Below are positions 18,801-28,479 of a stretch of 64,000 nt of DNA, in pieces (the stretch's first letter is position 1; every line of letters begins with the position of its first letter). Location: positions 57,814-121,813 of the forward strand of contig CAZGNZ010000006.1 of the NCBI GenBank assembly GCA_964527215.1. Direction: 5' to 3'. Source of the DNA: CAZGNZ01 sp964527215. GTDB lineage: Bacteria; Fidelibacterota; Marinisomatia; SCGC-AAA003-L08; JACNLC01. Under the pieces are notes generated by a model. It made no database searches and had not been told where the DNA came from. It saw only the letters and a program-made list of their open reading frames with translations. Position numbers and translations under genes: made by a program.

Positions 18801-21800
18801 ACGATACTCCTATTCTAAAGCGTCTTGAATCAGCATATACAGAAGGATCCAGGTCAGAACCCATTTCCGGATTTTTCTTGTTGAGGTCAACTTTTCCGTC
18901 ACGATCCAGATCCATCTGACTCATGTAGTCAAAATAGTGCATATCACCGTCATCATAGGCTTCCTGCATCATGGTGTATGTGTGATACCATTCTGTATCC
19001 GCAACGCCCCGGATGTTTTCCCGGTCAAAGAGATTTGAGACAGAGACGAAAAAGGTGGTTTTCACATTGCCAAACTGCAGAAAATAATTGAATTTAAAAT
19101 CGGAATAGAGTGTCCAGGGAAAGGTCTCGGTGTTTTCGATTTCTTCCTTGCCCTGCCCCGGTCGCGTATAGCGTGTACCGCTGCCGTAATTGATAACCAG
19201 GGTTGTCAGGGTATTAAGATAAGCGATATTCAAGTCGGCATTGATTGTATGCCGCTGATCCCATTCCAGGTAGGACTCCCAGGTGGGAATGAATGAACCG
19301 GCCCAGGTATTCAGATATCCCTGCCGCCAGTCAGAGCTTTTTCCCTTTGCAATTGAATAGGTGTAGTTCAGATTCCCGAAAAACAATCCAGGCGGACGCA
19401 GGGAAACAACCATCTCTGTTCCTCGAACGTTACCGTAGTCCCTGTTGAAATAGGTGGAATACCAGTCTGATACAGTCCAATACACGGGTCGGGTATCCGT
19501 GAGTCCGAAAATATCCTTATAGAAACCTTTGAATTCAAAAACCAGGTTTTTCCGGATTTCGTTTCTGACACCGAATTCGTAGGACACTGTCAGTTCCGGT
19601 GCCAGGGTCGGGTTGCCGACAATCGGAAATCCGCCGCCCATATTGTAACCGCGATTGCGGAACAGGTAATCCAGGCGGGGGCGCTGATAATTCCGGCCGT
19701 AGTTGAAATACAGCATGGAATGATCCGAAATCGGGTGGGATATCCCGAGGCGCGGTGCTATTTTCCATTCACCTTTGTCTTCGATGGGATCTTTGATATC
19801 CCCTACACCATGAATATAGTACCCATATTCATCCAGCGCGGAGTTGTAAAACTGCGGCCAGCCGTCCCCATCCCAGTCAGCAAAGTCTTCCGTAGACCAG
19901 GTAGGATCCGCCTCATTGGCAGGGTAGGCTTCAGACGCTTCAAAATACTCAAAGCGGATACCGGCGTTGACGATCAGCCCCAGTTCCGTGTACTCCATTT
20001 TATCGGAGATAAAAGCGGAGAAGTCCTTTGGTTTTACGGTGTAAAGTTCCGCATAGCCGTAGCGATCCGGTGTATCGTGGTTGGTCAGATCGTACTGTTT
20101 GAATTCAAACCCTGTATGCAGTTTATTATGATCATCGAACTGACTGACAAAATCCAGCTTAAACGTATTCGTGACTTTTTTGTCATAATGCCAGTGATCA
20201 CGGTTGAATGTATAAGGGCTGTTGGCGGCAATGGTATAAAACCCCAGGGATTTGTCAGCTCTGCTGACGGATCCCATCATCTGATCCCAGGTAATATAGT
20301 CATCTTCGTCGATGTCTCCGTCACCGTCATGATCCCAGTAGGATTCATCCACGATATCATCATTGTTCCGGTCGTGGAACATATCCTGGCCGTCACCCAC
20401 TTCCCAAACATTCCCGGAAGACGAATAGGAATCCAGAACGGCATTTCCGTTCAGGTCTTCACCATCGTCCAAAATACCGTTGTAATTACGGTCTTCATTC
20501 AGGCGTTCGATGATGTTGGTGGTCATTTCGGTGGTATAGCGGGCAATGGTAAAATTGATATAGGAGCGGGGTGAGATGGTATAGTTCAGTCCGGCCGTAA
20601 TCAGATTGCTTTCCTGTTCCCACCACGGCTGACGTTCAAACATGTTGTACACCGTCAAATTACCGTCGCGGTCCACATCTTCCGACTGGATATAGCCGTC
20701 ACCGTTCAGGTCTTCACCATCATCCAGAACACCGTTAAAATTCAGGTCCTCGGTATCAAGGATGCCGTTTCCGTACCAGCTGTCGAAAACGCCTTCCACA
20801 TCCAGGACATAATTATTATTCAGATCTTCATGGCGGTTGTCTCCGTCTCCGTCCACATCCAGATTGATATTGGCAGAGTAGATTCCGTCGCCGTTGATAT
20901 CTTCAAAATCTTCCCTGGGGTCTTCTGAATCCATGATACCGTTGCCGTTCAGATCCACAAAATCCCATTGGCCGTTGCCATTCCAGTCGGTAAACGGTTC
21001 ACTCTCATAAAACATATCGAGCACACCGTCACCATCGCCGTTCCACCCGGAATTGGAATCTTCGGACTGAATCCCGTCCATGCTCCACCAGTCGCTGTAG
21101 CGGTACGTATTGCCGTCAGATATCAAATCCGGGATTTCAGAAAACGTGACTACCCCGTTTTTGATCTCATCCAGCCGGCCGTCATATCCATCCACATAAC
21201 TGGGGACATAATCGGTCAGCATGTCTTCACTGACATTTTGAATCCATTCGTGGTCATATCCATTTTGGAGATTGGATAGACTGTAGAGACCCGAAACATG
21301 GAATTTCAGCTGATCAGACGGCTTAAAGGTCACCTTTCCGGCCAGGTTCGTCAGATCCTGAAACTGGTTGGAAAACCGTCCGTAATCTTCATTGATATCT
21401 CCACTGAATGAGAAGGTTGCCATATTTTTATACAGAGGGCCGGCCAGCATGAATTCAAGTTTCCGAAGGTCTTCCGGATCATTGTCATTCAGACCGTCTG
21501 AGATAAAGTTTGAGGTTGTATATCTCATGGTGGATGAGAACTGGCTGGTTCCTTCAGAGCCGGATACATTGATCACACCGGACTGGGCATCCCCGTATTC
21601 GGCGGAAAACCCTCCTGTGATAACATCCAGTTCACTTACTGCAAGCATTGGAACATTGGAGTCATTGGGATTCCCTGTCAGTGGGTCGTTCAGTGAAATA
21701 CCGTCAAAGAGATAAACCACCTCCTGACCCCGACCGCCGCGGAAATGCATATTCCCGTCATCCTGCACCACGCCTGCGGACAGGGCAATGGCTCCGTCGA

Positions 21801-22221
21801 TGTCTTCCACCGGCAGGATCATCATCTCACCACCGGATACGGTACTCTGACTGGAAGTCATGTCCATCTGGATGTTCGGTTTTTCACCGATCACTTCAAT
21901 GACCTCACCAGCAACGTGAGATACCCGCAGTTTGACATCCAGCTTTGTTGTCAGATCGGCACTGACCCCGACATCCTTGCTGATGACAGTGGCGTATCCG
22001 ATCATTTTTACTTCTACATCATATGTGCCGACAGGCACATTCAGCAGAAGGTACTCTCCCTGTACTCCTGTTGCCGTACCAATGGTTGTTCCCGCAAGAA
22101 TAACATTGGCCCCAATCAGGGGACTGCCGGTGGATTCATCCGTTACTTTACCGATGATTTTCCCGGTGTTACCAGCAAACAGGAAGGACAGCGCGATAAT
22201 GAGGGCAAAATATCTGCGCAT
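18790..22221 (-). CDS. TonB-dependent receptor with carboxypeptidase-regulatory-like domain and calcium-loop insert
   Basis: The 1143-residue outer-membrane protein has a signal peptide (MRRYFALIIALSFLFAGNTG), a CarboxypepD_reg-like beta-sandwich at about 21-100 (GKIIGKVTDESTGSPLIGAN), a plug domain at about 110-230 (MHFRGGRGQEVVYLFDGISL, AEYGDAQSGVINV) and a C-terminal barrel ending in RRFRIGVSFEL. Unusually, residues about 388-524 and 577-643 hold around a dozen DxDGxG/DxNGNG loops of the dockerin/thrombospondin-3 type, placed where an extracellular barrel loop is expected. It is the first gene of the operon, with an AGGAAAGG ribosome binding site and a possible promoter about 75-100 bases upstream. 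The family imports large ligands with TonB energy; the ligand here is unknown. Confidence 0.92.
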   Translation of the reverse strand: MRRYFALIIALSFLFAGNTGKIIGKVTDESTGSPLIGANVILAGTTIGTATGVQGEYLLLNVPVGTYDVEVKMIGYATVISKDVGVSADLTTKLDVKLRVSHVAGEVIEVIGEKPNIQMDMTSSQSTVSGGEMMILPVEDIDGAIALSAGVVQDDGNMHFRGGRGQEVVYLFDGISLNDPLTGNPNDSNVPMLAVSELDVITGGFSAEYGDAQSGVINVSGSEGTSQFSSTMRYTTSNFISDGLNDNDPEDLRKLEFMLAGPLYKNMATFSFSGDINEDYGRFSNQFQDLTNLAGKVTFKPSDQLKFHVSGLYSLSNLQNGYDHEWIQNVSEDMLTDYVPSYVDGYDGRLDEIKNGVVTFSEIPDLISDGNTYRYSDWWSMDGIQSEDSNSGWNGDGDGVLDMFYESEPFTDWNGNGQWDFVDLNGNGIMDSEDPREDFEDINGDGIYSANINLDVDGDGDNRHEDLNNNYVLDVEGVFDSWYGNGILDTEDLNFNGVLDDGEDLNGDGYIQSEDVDRDGNLTVYNMFERQPWWEQESNLITAGLNYTISPRSYINFTIARYTTEMTTNIIERLNEDRNYNGILDDGEDLNGNAVLDSYSSSGNVWEVGDGQDMFHDRNNDDIVDESYWDHDGDGDIDEDDYITWDQMMGSVSRADKSLGFYTIAANSPYTFNRDHWHYDKKVTNTFKLDFVSQFDDHNKLHTGFEFKQYDLTNHDTPDRYGYAELYTVKPKDFSAFISDKMEYTELGLIVNAGIRFEYFEASEAYPANEADPTWSTEDFADWDGDGWPQFYNSALDEYGYYIHGVGDIKDPIEDKGEWKIAPRLGISHPISDHSMLYFNYGRNYQRPRLDYLFRNRGYNMGGGFPIVGNPTLAPELTVSYEFGVRNEIRKNLVFEFKGFYKDIFGLTDTRPVYWTVSDWYSTYFNRDYGNVRGTEMVVSLRPPGLFFGNLNYTYSIAKGKSSDWRQGYLNTWAGSFIPTWESYLEWDQRHTINADLNIAYLNTLTTLVINYGSGTRYTRPGQGKEEIENTETFPWTLYSDFKFNYFLQFGNVKTTFFVSVSNLFDRENIRGVADTEWYHTYTMMQEAYDDGDMHYFDYMSQMDLDRDGKVDLNKKNPEMGSDLDPSVYADSRRFRIGVSFEL

Positions 22222-22290
22222 TTTACCTTTCCTATTGTTTTATTTTAAACTTTGGCGAACTGTTGGATTAAAACCGTTCAGAGGGTGGAC

Positions 22291-22321
22291 AATATTAATA
22301 TACTTGGTTACAAATTGTCAA
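22291..22321 (-). promoter_or_regulatory. Possible promoter of the TonB-receptor operon
   Basis: On the minus strand TTGACA (22316-22321) is followed after 16-17 bases by an AT-rich ATTAATA box. The -35 match is perfect and the -10 is weak. It stands about 75 bases before the receptor ATG. Promoter rules in this phylum may differ from sigma-70 consensus, so this is tentative. Confidence 0.35.
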
Positions 22322-22507
22322 TAATTAAACCTTTTAATCTTAATCTTTGCCAACGATATTTAGGCAGAATAATATTGGGAAATATATATTTACATGATTT
22401 GATAATTCATCGATATTCCAGCGGACGTATCTGCAACATGTTTTTGGGCAGATTTATCCGTCGATTTTTTCTGTTCTGGAGGGAATTTACCTGTTTTTAC
22501 GAATGGA

Positions 22508-23749
22508 TCAGAAGAGTGTCACCAGGTATACAATTCCGAATCCACCCAGATAAATCATTCCAGCCCAACTCATGATTTTCAGCCACCGCGGCGGAAGGAA
22601 TTCTTCGGGTATGTTTTTCCCGGATATTACCAAATAATTTATAATTGCAAAAACCGGTGCCGCCAGGAAAGCAATAATGGTGGCAATATCCACCAGGGTT
22701 TTCACCGCAGACTGGAAATAGACAATAATGATGACAGATACGATCCCCTGTATAACCACCCAAATCCAGTACAGTGATTTTTCCAGCGGCTGCAGTCTTG
22801 GAATAGCCAGAATCATGGATCCCCTCAGTACACGGGGGTAAGCATCCAGCACAGTGATCAGGGTACTGAACATGGTGACCAATGCGGCAGTAGAAATAAA
22901 CCATCGGCTCCACTGACCCAGGGTTCGCGTATATAAATCTACCAACTGAGCTGCGAAAACCGCCCCTTTCTGAGAAAATGACTCTCCAGATCCAAACATG
23001 ACAAGTGCACCCAGGCTGAGAAATATCAGGGCCAGAACAGCTGCCCCGCCGTATCCGATATAAAAATCGGTCAGAGCTTCTTTCAGTGACGGTCGGTGAC
23101 CGGTCTGATTCCGGCGTTCAAGTGCCCAGAGAGAAGGCCACACGGAAACTTCGATGGGAGCCGGCATCCAGCCCATGAGAGCCAGCATGAAGGCCAGTCC
23201 TGAAACTGACCAGATATCCGGCTGTATGAAATCCGGCGTCTTCACTCCGCTGTGCCCCAGAGCTCTGACCAATGCAACAACAGTGGTGATGCTGAGGATA
23301 ACAATCATCACCTTCATCAGTTTATCCAGCAGGGGATACTTCCCGAGCAGCAGCAGGAGCATGATAAAAACCAGAACTGCTATACTGATATTGACAGGAT
23401 TCCAACCGGTCTGAAAGAGATTTTCAGCCAGGCCGGCGGTCACGAGTGTAATCACTGAAACATTAATAAATGAAGTGAAAAAGGACATGATCAAAAACAG
23501 AATGATGGCCCATTGTCCAATTTTCCTGTATCCTTCCAGAAGACTTTCTCCGGTCGCGGCGGTATAGCGATGTCCGTACTCAAAAAACGGATATTTCAGG
23601 ATATTGGTAATAACAACCAGCCAAAACAAGGCAAATCCGTAATTTGCACCAGCGCGGGTTGACTGAATAAGATGAGAGACGCCCACAGCGGCACCGGCGA
23701 ACAGAATACCCGGTCCTATGGTTTTTAACAATCCGGAATATCGTTTCAT
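22508..23749 (-). CDS. Nramp-related divalent-metal transporter lacking the DPGN motif
   Basis: The 413-residue protein has about 11 hydrophobic helices and the Nramp fold signature (GPGILFAGAAVGVSHLIQST in the first helix, then RAGANYGFALFW). In classical Nramp transporters the first helix carries DPGN and the sixth carries a MPH motif that bind Mn2+ or Fe2+. Here the first position reads GVSH and the sixth-helix region reads GWMPAPIEVS, so the metal site differs. It belongs to an atypical bacterial clade annotated as Nramp family divalent-metal transporter; substrate cannot be assigned from sequence. It is a single gene between the TonB operon and the repeat array; the TonB operon promoter lies downstream of its stop. 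Confidence 0.87.
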   Translation of the reverse strand: MKRYSGLLKTIGPGILFAGAAVGVSHLIQSTRAGANYGFALFWLVVITNILKYPFFEYGHRYTAATGESLLEGYRKIGQWAIILFLIMSFFTSFINVSVITLVTAGLAENLFQTGWNPVNISIAVLVFIMLLLLLGKYPLLDKLMKVMIVILSITTVVALVRALGHSGVKTPDFIQPDIWSVSGLAFMLALMGWMPAPIEVSVWPSLWALERRNQTGHRPSLKEALTDFYIGYGGAAVLALIFLSLGALVMFGSGESFSQKGAVFAAQLVDLYTRTLGQWSRWFISTAALVTMFSTLITVLDAYPRVLRGSMILAIPRLQPLEKSLYWIWVVIQGIVSVIIIVYFQSAVKTLVDIATIIAFLAAPVFAIINYLVISGKNIPEEFLPPRWLKIMSWAGMIYLGGFGIVYLVTLF

Positions 23750-24056
23750 GACTATATCCTCTATGATTACTGATATTATGATTGATCAGTCAGATTTCAA
23801 TGTAAACTCATGGCCGAAAAATACAAGTCATGACAACTGTTTTGAAAAACATTTGATAACGCATTCCAAGCGTCGGTAAAGCGAGTACCGGGTGTTTAGT
23901 TTCAGGCTTTGGGATGGTCTGGAGATGCTGTGCCGATTCCAACTGACAACTTTCCGTTCCTACAAAACAGAATTATGCCAGAAAGCCTAAATCAGCCATT
24001 ACACCATTTCACTACTCAACGATACCCAGCCGGAAAACCTTACTCAACCAATAAAC

Positions 24057-24548
24057 CCTATTTCTATCCGTTGCACCCCTTCAGGGTTCTTCCGTAATTC
24101 AATCCGATTCCCGGGGCGATGCCCCGGGCTGAAGTATTCAGCCCCTTCAGGGCTGGAGGATCTAAATTTTACATACGATCTGTGGAACTTCAGATTGAAA
24201 AATTCTCTCGAGATCATCCATCCCAAACCCCCACCACTCCCGGGGAAATACCGCTTGCCATGGGATTCAGGATGCAGCAATCCCAATCCCAGCAGCTGCC
24301 AACCTTCGGTGGAATAATTTTAATACACGAGAAATTTTTCTCTATTTATACTATGCATCCTGAACCGCAATTCGGACGGCAATCGTTGGTAAATGGTAAA
24401 TTGTATATTGGTAAACAGGCATCAGGGACTGCATTCCTTGCTGACAACTGAAGACTCTCCATCCCAACTTAACCATTACACCATTATATGATTTCACCAT
24501 TTCACTACTCAACGACACCCAACGGGGAAACCTTACTCAATCACTCAA
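24057..24548 (+). repeat. Repeat unit A, copy 1
   Basis: It contains CCCGGGGC-GAT-GCCCCGGG, GCTGAA-GTA-TTCAGC and AGCCC-CTTCA-GGGCT hairpins in a row near 24111-24156, then a conserved segment with GCATCCTGAACCGCAATTCG near 24356. Confidence 0.85.
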
Positions 24549-25040
24549 CCTATTTCTATCCTTTACACCCCTTCAGGGTTCAGCCATAATTCTATCCGAT
24601 TCCCGGGGCGATGCCCCGGGCTGAAGTATTCAGCCCCTTCAGGGCTGGAGGATCTAAATTTTACATACGATCTGTGGAACCTCAGATTAAAAATTTTCCT
24701 ATGTCCGCCCATCCCAAACCCCCACCCTCCTCCGGGGAAATGACATGTGGCAGGGGATTCAGGATGCAGCAATGCCAAACCCGGCAGCTGCCGATCACCG
24801 GTGGAATAATTTTAATACTCGAGAAATTTTTCTCTATTTATACTATGCATCCTGAACCGCAATTCGGACGGCAATCGTTGGTAAATGGTAAATTGTATAT
24901 TGGTAAACAGGCATCAGGGACTGCATTCCTTGCTGACAACTGAAGACTCTCCATCCCAACTTAACCATTACACCATTATATGATTTCACCATTTCACTAC
25001 TCAACGACACCCAACGGGGAAACCTTACTCAATTACTCAA
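24549..25040 (+). repeat. Repeat unit A, copy 2
   Basis: Same hairpins and layout as copy 1 (offset 492). The middle part from about 24680 to 24800 has diverged clearly while the flanks are nearly identical, which suggests partial gene conversion or different source copies. Confidence 0.85.
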
Positions 25041-25537
25041 CTAATAAACCCTATCACCGTTCTGCCAAGTCCCAAACGAATTTGAAGTGCAGTGAAATTC
25101 TCAGAAATGGAATGTTCTTTTCTTTGAAGAAAAGAACCAAAAGAACACGCGCTGCAGTACAATTTCATCTCGTTTGAATGTTTCATTGAATGAGATAGAC
25201 TCGTCCCATCGAAAATCAGACGGGACTCGAACAACAACATCTCATTCGCACCATGAAACATCCAATCTCGACAGTCTGCTCTTCGCTCAGACTGACTGAA
25301 ATTGTACTGAATGCGCGATTATACACTATACTCCTTAGAACTTGTGCTGATAACTGACCGCTGACGATGCAACTTCTCATTAGCACGTAGGGCTACTCGA
25401 CAACTTACCTTCTCAACCATTTTACCGCACCCCGCCTGTGAAGTCTTAATCAACCAATCAACCATTACACGATTATATGATTTCACCATTTCACTACTCA
25501 ACCACCCTCAGCCTGGAAACCTTACTCAATCACTCAA
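25041..25537 (+). repeat. Repeat unit B, copy 1
   Basis: It carries the perfect inverted repeat GTTCTTTTCTT-TG-AAGAAAAGAAC near 25116-25140. It is repeated 989 bases later. Inverted relatives lie at 63385-63500. Confidence 0.85.
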
Positions 25538-26029
25538 CCTATTTCTATCCGCTGCACCCCTTCAGGGTTCAGCCATAATTCTATCCGATTCCCAGGGCGA
25601 TGCCCCGGGCTGAAGTATTCAGCCCCTTCAGGGCTGGAGGATCTAAATTTTACATACGATCTGTGGAACTTCAGATTGAAAAATTCTCTCGAGATCATCC
25701 ATCCCAAACCCCCACCACTCCCGGGGAAATACCGCTTGCCATGGGATTCAGGATGCAGCAATCCCAATCCCAGCAGCTGCCAACCTTCGGTGGAATAATT
25801 TTAATACACGAGAAATTTTTCTCTATTTATACTATGCATCCTGAACCGCAATTCGGACGGCAATCGTTGGTAAATGGTAAATTGTATATTGGTAAACAGG
25901 CATCAGGGACTGCATTCCTTGCTGACAACTGAAGACTCTCCATCCCAACTTAACCATTACACCATTATATGATTTCACCATTTCACTACTCAACGACACC
26001 CAACGGGGAAACCTTACTCAATTACTCAA
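25538..26029 (+). repeat. Repeat unit A, copy 3
   Basis: Almost identical to copy 1 including the middle part. One visible change in the first hairpin (CCCAGGGC instead of CCCGGGGC) breaks one base pair. Confidence 0.85.
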
Positions 26030-26470
26030 CTAATAAACCCTATCACCGTTCTGCCAAGTCCCAAACGAATTTGAAGTGCAGTGAAATTCTCAGAAATGGA
26101 ATGTTCTTTTCTTTGAAGAAAAGAACCAAAAGAACACGCGCTGCAGTACAATTTCATCTCGTTTGAATGTTTCATTGAATGAGATAGACTCGTCCCATCG
26201 AAAATCAGACGGGACTCGAACAACAACATCTCATTCGCACCATGAAACATACAATCTCGACAGTCTGCTCTTCGCTCAGACTGACTGAAATTGTACTGTA
26301 TGCGCGATAATACACTTACTCCTTCGAACTTGTGCTGATAACTGACCGCTGACGATGTAACTGCTCATTAGCACGTAGGGCTACTTGATAACTTACCTTC
26401 TCGACCATTTTACCGCACCCTGCCTGCGAATTCTTAATCAACCAATCAACCATTACACCATTATACGATT
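26030..26470 (+). repeat. Repeat unit B, copy 2
   Basis: Nearly identical to 25041-25500. It fades out at about 26470, where an AAGTCC-CGG-GGACTT hairpin starts. From there to 26719 I see only the upstream region of the msrC-like gene. Confidence 0.8.
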
Positions 26471-26719
26471 TCACAAAGTCCCGGGGACTTCAGCAACTCA
26501 ACACGGAAATCCAGGGATCAGGCGATATTTCTTGAAGCCAAACTTTCAACATTTGATCATATGACATATAAAAAACATCGCTGTTATTATGTCGGTTCAA
26601 ATCCCTGGTTTTTGACGGACTGATTGATTGGTTTTCAAAATCGGATTCCTTTTACTCTTTGGTATTATTGCCATAAAATATTAGATTTACCTGGTTTGTG
26701 AAACAGTTTTGAGAATCCC

Positions 26720-27202
26720 GTGACCCAATCAAAATCCACCAGATACGAAATACTGAAGCAGGAAATCCAATCCATTCTCGGATTGGAAGGCAAATACAGC
26801 GCTGACATTATTGGAAACATGGCGCTGTTCTGCGCTCTGATCATCAGGCAGTTTCCTGAATTCATATTTACGGGCTTCTATCTGATGCGGGACGGACAGC
26901 TGCATATTGGACCGTATCAGGGAGCCATCATTGCCTGTACACCCATTGGTCTTGGTAAAGGAGTATGCGGCACAGCAGCAGCAAAGCAGCGAACCGTAAT
27001 CGTAGATGATGTGGCGGAATTCCCAGGTTATATTGCATGTGATTCGGACACACGGTCAGAAATAGTACTGCCCCTCATTCGGGATAATTCCCTTATTGCA
27101 GTACTGGACATCGACCATCCAGATCCGGGATTTTTCAATACTGAAGATCAACAGTATCTGGAGGAACTCCTGTCACTTGCCTTTGGAACGACCACTCACT
27201 GA
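26720..27202 (+). CDS. msrC: Free methionine-(R)-sulfoxide reductase (GAF-domain fRMsr)
   Basis: The 160-residue protein is a single GAF domain with all three cysteines of the fRMsr family: C73 (IACTPIG), C83 (GKGVCGTAA) and C107 (GYIACDSDTRSEIVLPL). The enzyme reduces free Met-R-sulfoxide using thioredoxin, part of cytoplasmic oxidative-stress repair. Length and motif spacing match YebR/MsrC. It is followed directly by hemW on the same strand. The start is the ATG at 26720; homology begins within a few residues of it. Confidence 0.93.
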   Translation: MTQSKSTRYEILKQEIQSILGLEGKYSADIIGNMALFCALIIRQFPEFIFTGFYLMRDGQLHIGPYQGAIIACTPIGLGKGVCGTAAAKQRTVIVDDVAEFPGYIACDSDTRSEIVLPLIRDNSLIAVLDIDHPDPGFFNTEDQQYLEELLSLAFGTTTH

Positions 27203-27212
27203 GCACCCCGTT

Positions 27213-28346
27213 TTGTTTGCTTCACCGGCCGGCTTATATATTCATATTCCATTCTGCAGATCAAAATGTATTTATTGTGATTTTTATTCTGTGATCACGG
27301 ACCCTTCCAGCATACAGAATTTCACCGCTTCACTGCTTAATGAAATGCGTCTCCGCCAGGAATGGGCATCCCACATGCGGTTTGACACCGTTTACTTTGG
27401 CGGCGGAACCCCATCCCTGCTCCCGAAAACCGCCTGGATCCAGATTAAGAATGCCATTGAAAAATACTACAGTCTGGAATCCGGATTGGAGTTCACCATT
27501 GAGGTTAACCCGGGAACTGTATCAGATGAGGAATGGCTCCTGTATAAAGACCTGGGGATCAACCGGATTTCTCTGGGAGCTCAAAGTTTCAGTGAAAAAA
27601 ACCTGAAATTTCTTGGTAGAATTCATACGGCAGATGATATTCTTCATGCATTTCATAGTGCCCGGTCTGCAGGTTTCCAGAACATCAATCTGGATATGAT
27701 TTTTGGTCTTCCCGGACAAAGCCGGGAGCAGTGGCTGGATGATCTGGGCCATGCAATCGATCTTCATCCCGAACATGTCTCTGCATATTCTCTGACAGTC
27801 GAGTCGCATACCCCGCTTTCCCATATGGTTGATTCAGGCTCTGTTTCGCCGATTGATGAAGAGGTCGGGGCTGATTTGTTTCAAATCACACGCCGCTTCC
27901 TGGCCCAATCCGGATATCGTCCTTATGAAGTCTCAAACTTCTCCCGCACGGGATACCGGTGCCGCCACAACATGCACTACTGGACAGGATCACCCTACCT
28001 GGGTCTCGGCCCTTCCGCCCACAGTTTTGACGGCAGCTGCCGCAGCTGGAATATCTCCTCCCTGTCAGAATACTGTCGAAAGCTGGACCAGGATCAACTC
28101 CCGGAAGACGACAGTGAAATCCTGACTCCTCAACAGAAATTCAATGAATCAATTATGAATGGTCTTCGATTAACAGACGGCTTCAGACCGGCAGATTTGA
28201 ATGCCTTCAATCTTGAAAATATGGAAACCTGGCAGAAGAAATCCCTGGAAAAGTGGTCTCAGCTTGAGATGGCAGGACCCAACCTGCGACTGAAACCAGA
28301 TGCCTTCCTGCTGCTGGATGAAATCACAGCGGATCTCTTTATCTGA
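27213..28346 (+). CDS. hemW: HemW-like radical SAM protein (heme chaperone, coproporphyrinogen oxidase-like)
   Basis: The protein has the radical SAM cluster CRSKCIYC just after GLYIHIPF, the GGGTPSLL motif, EVNPGT, GAQSF and the HemW-type HNMHYWTGSPYLGLGPSAHS. HemW was long annotated as oxygen-independent coproporphyrinogen III oxidase but acts as a heme chaperone in studied bacteria. The C-terminal HemN-like domain is complete. The start is uncertain: no ATG or Shine-Dalgarno is well placed. TTG codons at 27213, 27183 and 27096 are in frame; the first avoids overlap with msrC and gives an N-terminus of normal length, so I chose it. Confidence 0.9.
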   Translation: MFASPAGLYIHIPFCRSKCIYCDFYSVITDPSSIQNFTASLLNEMRLRQEWASHMRFDTVYFGGGTPSLLPKTAWIQIKNAIEKYYSLESGLEFTIEVNPGTVSDEEWLLYKDLGINRISLGAQSFSEKNLKFLGRIHTADDILHAFHSARSAGFQNINLDMIFGLPGQSREQWLDDLGHAIDLHPEHVSAYSLTVESHTPLSHMVDSGSVSPIDEEVGADLFQITRRFLAQSGYRPYEVSNFSRTGYRCRHNMHYWTGSPYLGLGPSAHSFDGSCRSWNISSLSEYCRKLDQDQLPEDDSEILTPQQKFNESIMNGLRLTDGFRPADLNAFNLENMETWQKKSLEKWSQLEMAGPNLRLKPDAFLLLDEITADLFI

Positions 28347-28479
28347 CTTCTGCTCAACCCCCTGCTTCTGTCATGCATTTCACATTGACCGGAATTCCGT
28401 TATCTGTCTAAATTTCAACTGGTACATAGCTGTATCTGTAGTTTTTTTAGTGTTTTAAACTCATTTTATAAGAAGTGTC

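Larger units (their letters stand above)
23920..26470 (+). repeat. Gene-free tandem repeat array (A1-A2-B1-A3-B2)
   Basis: A 492-base unit A begins at CCTATTTCTATCC at 24057, 24549 and 25538. A unit B of about 497 bases follows the second and third A. A2+B1 (24549-25537) is repeated as A3+B2 with a period of 989 bases. A1 and A3 are more like each other than either is to A2. A leader at about 23920-24056 is related to sequence at 63500-63650 in the opposite orientation. The small frames in the units are not conserved like proteins. No transposase is present. Confidence 0.9.

Noticed and set aside
24119..25932. 110-residue frames repeated in the A units (24119, 24611, 25600)
   Set aside because: They lie over hairpin-rich repeats, and A2 differs from A1/A3 at many amino-acid changing positions; no family resemblance.
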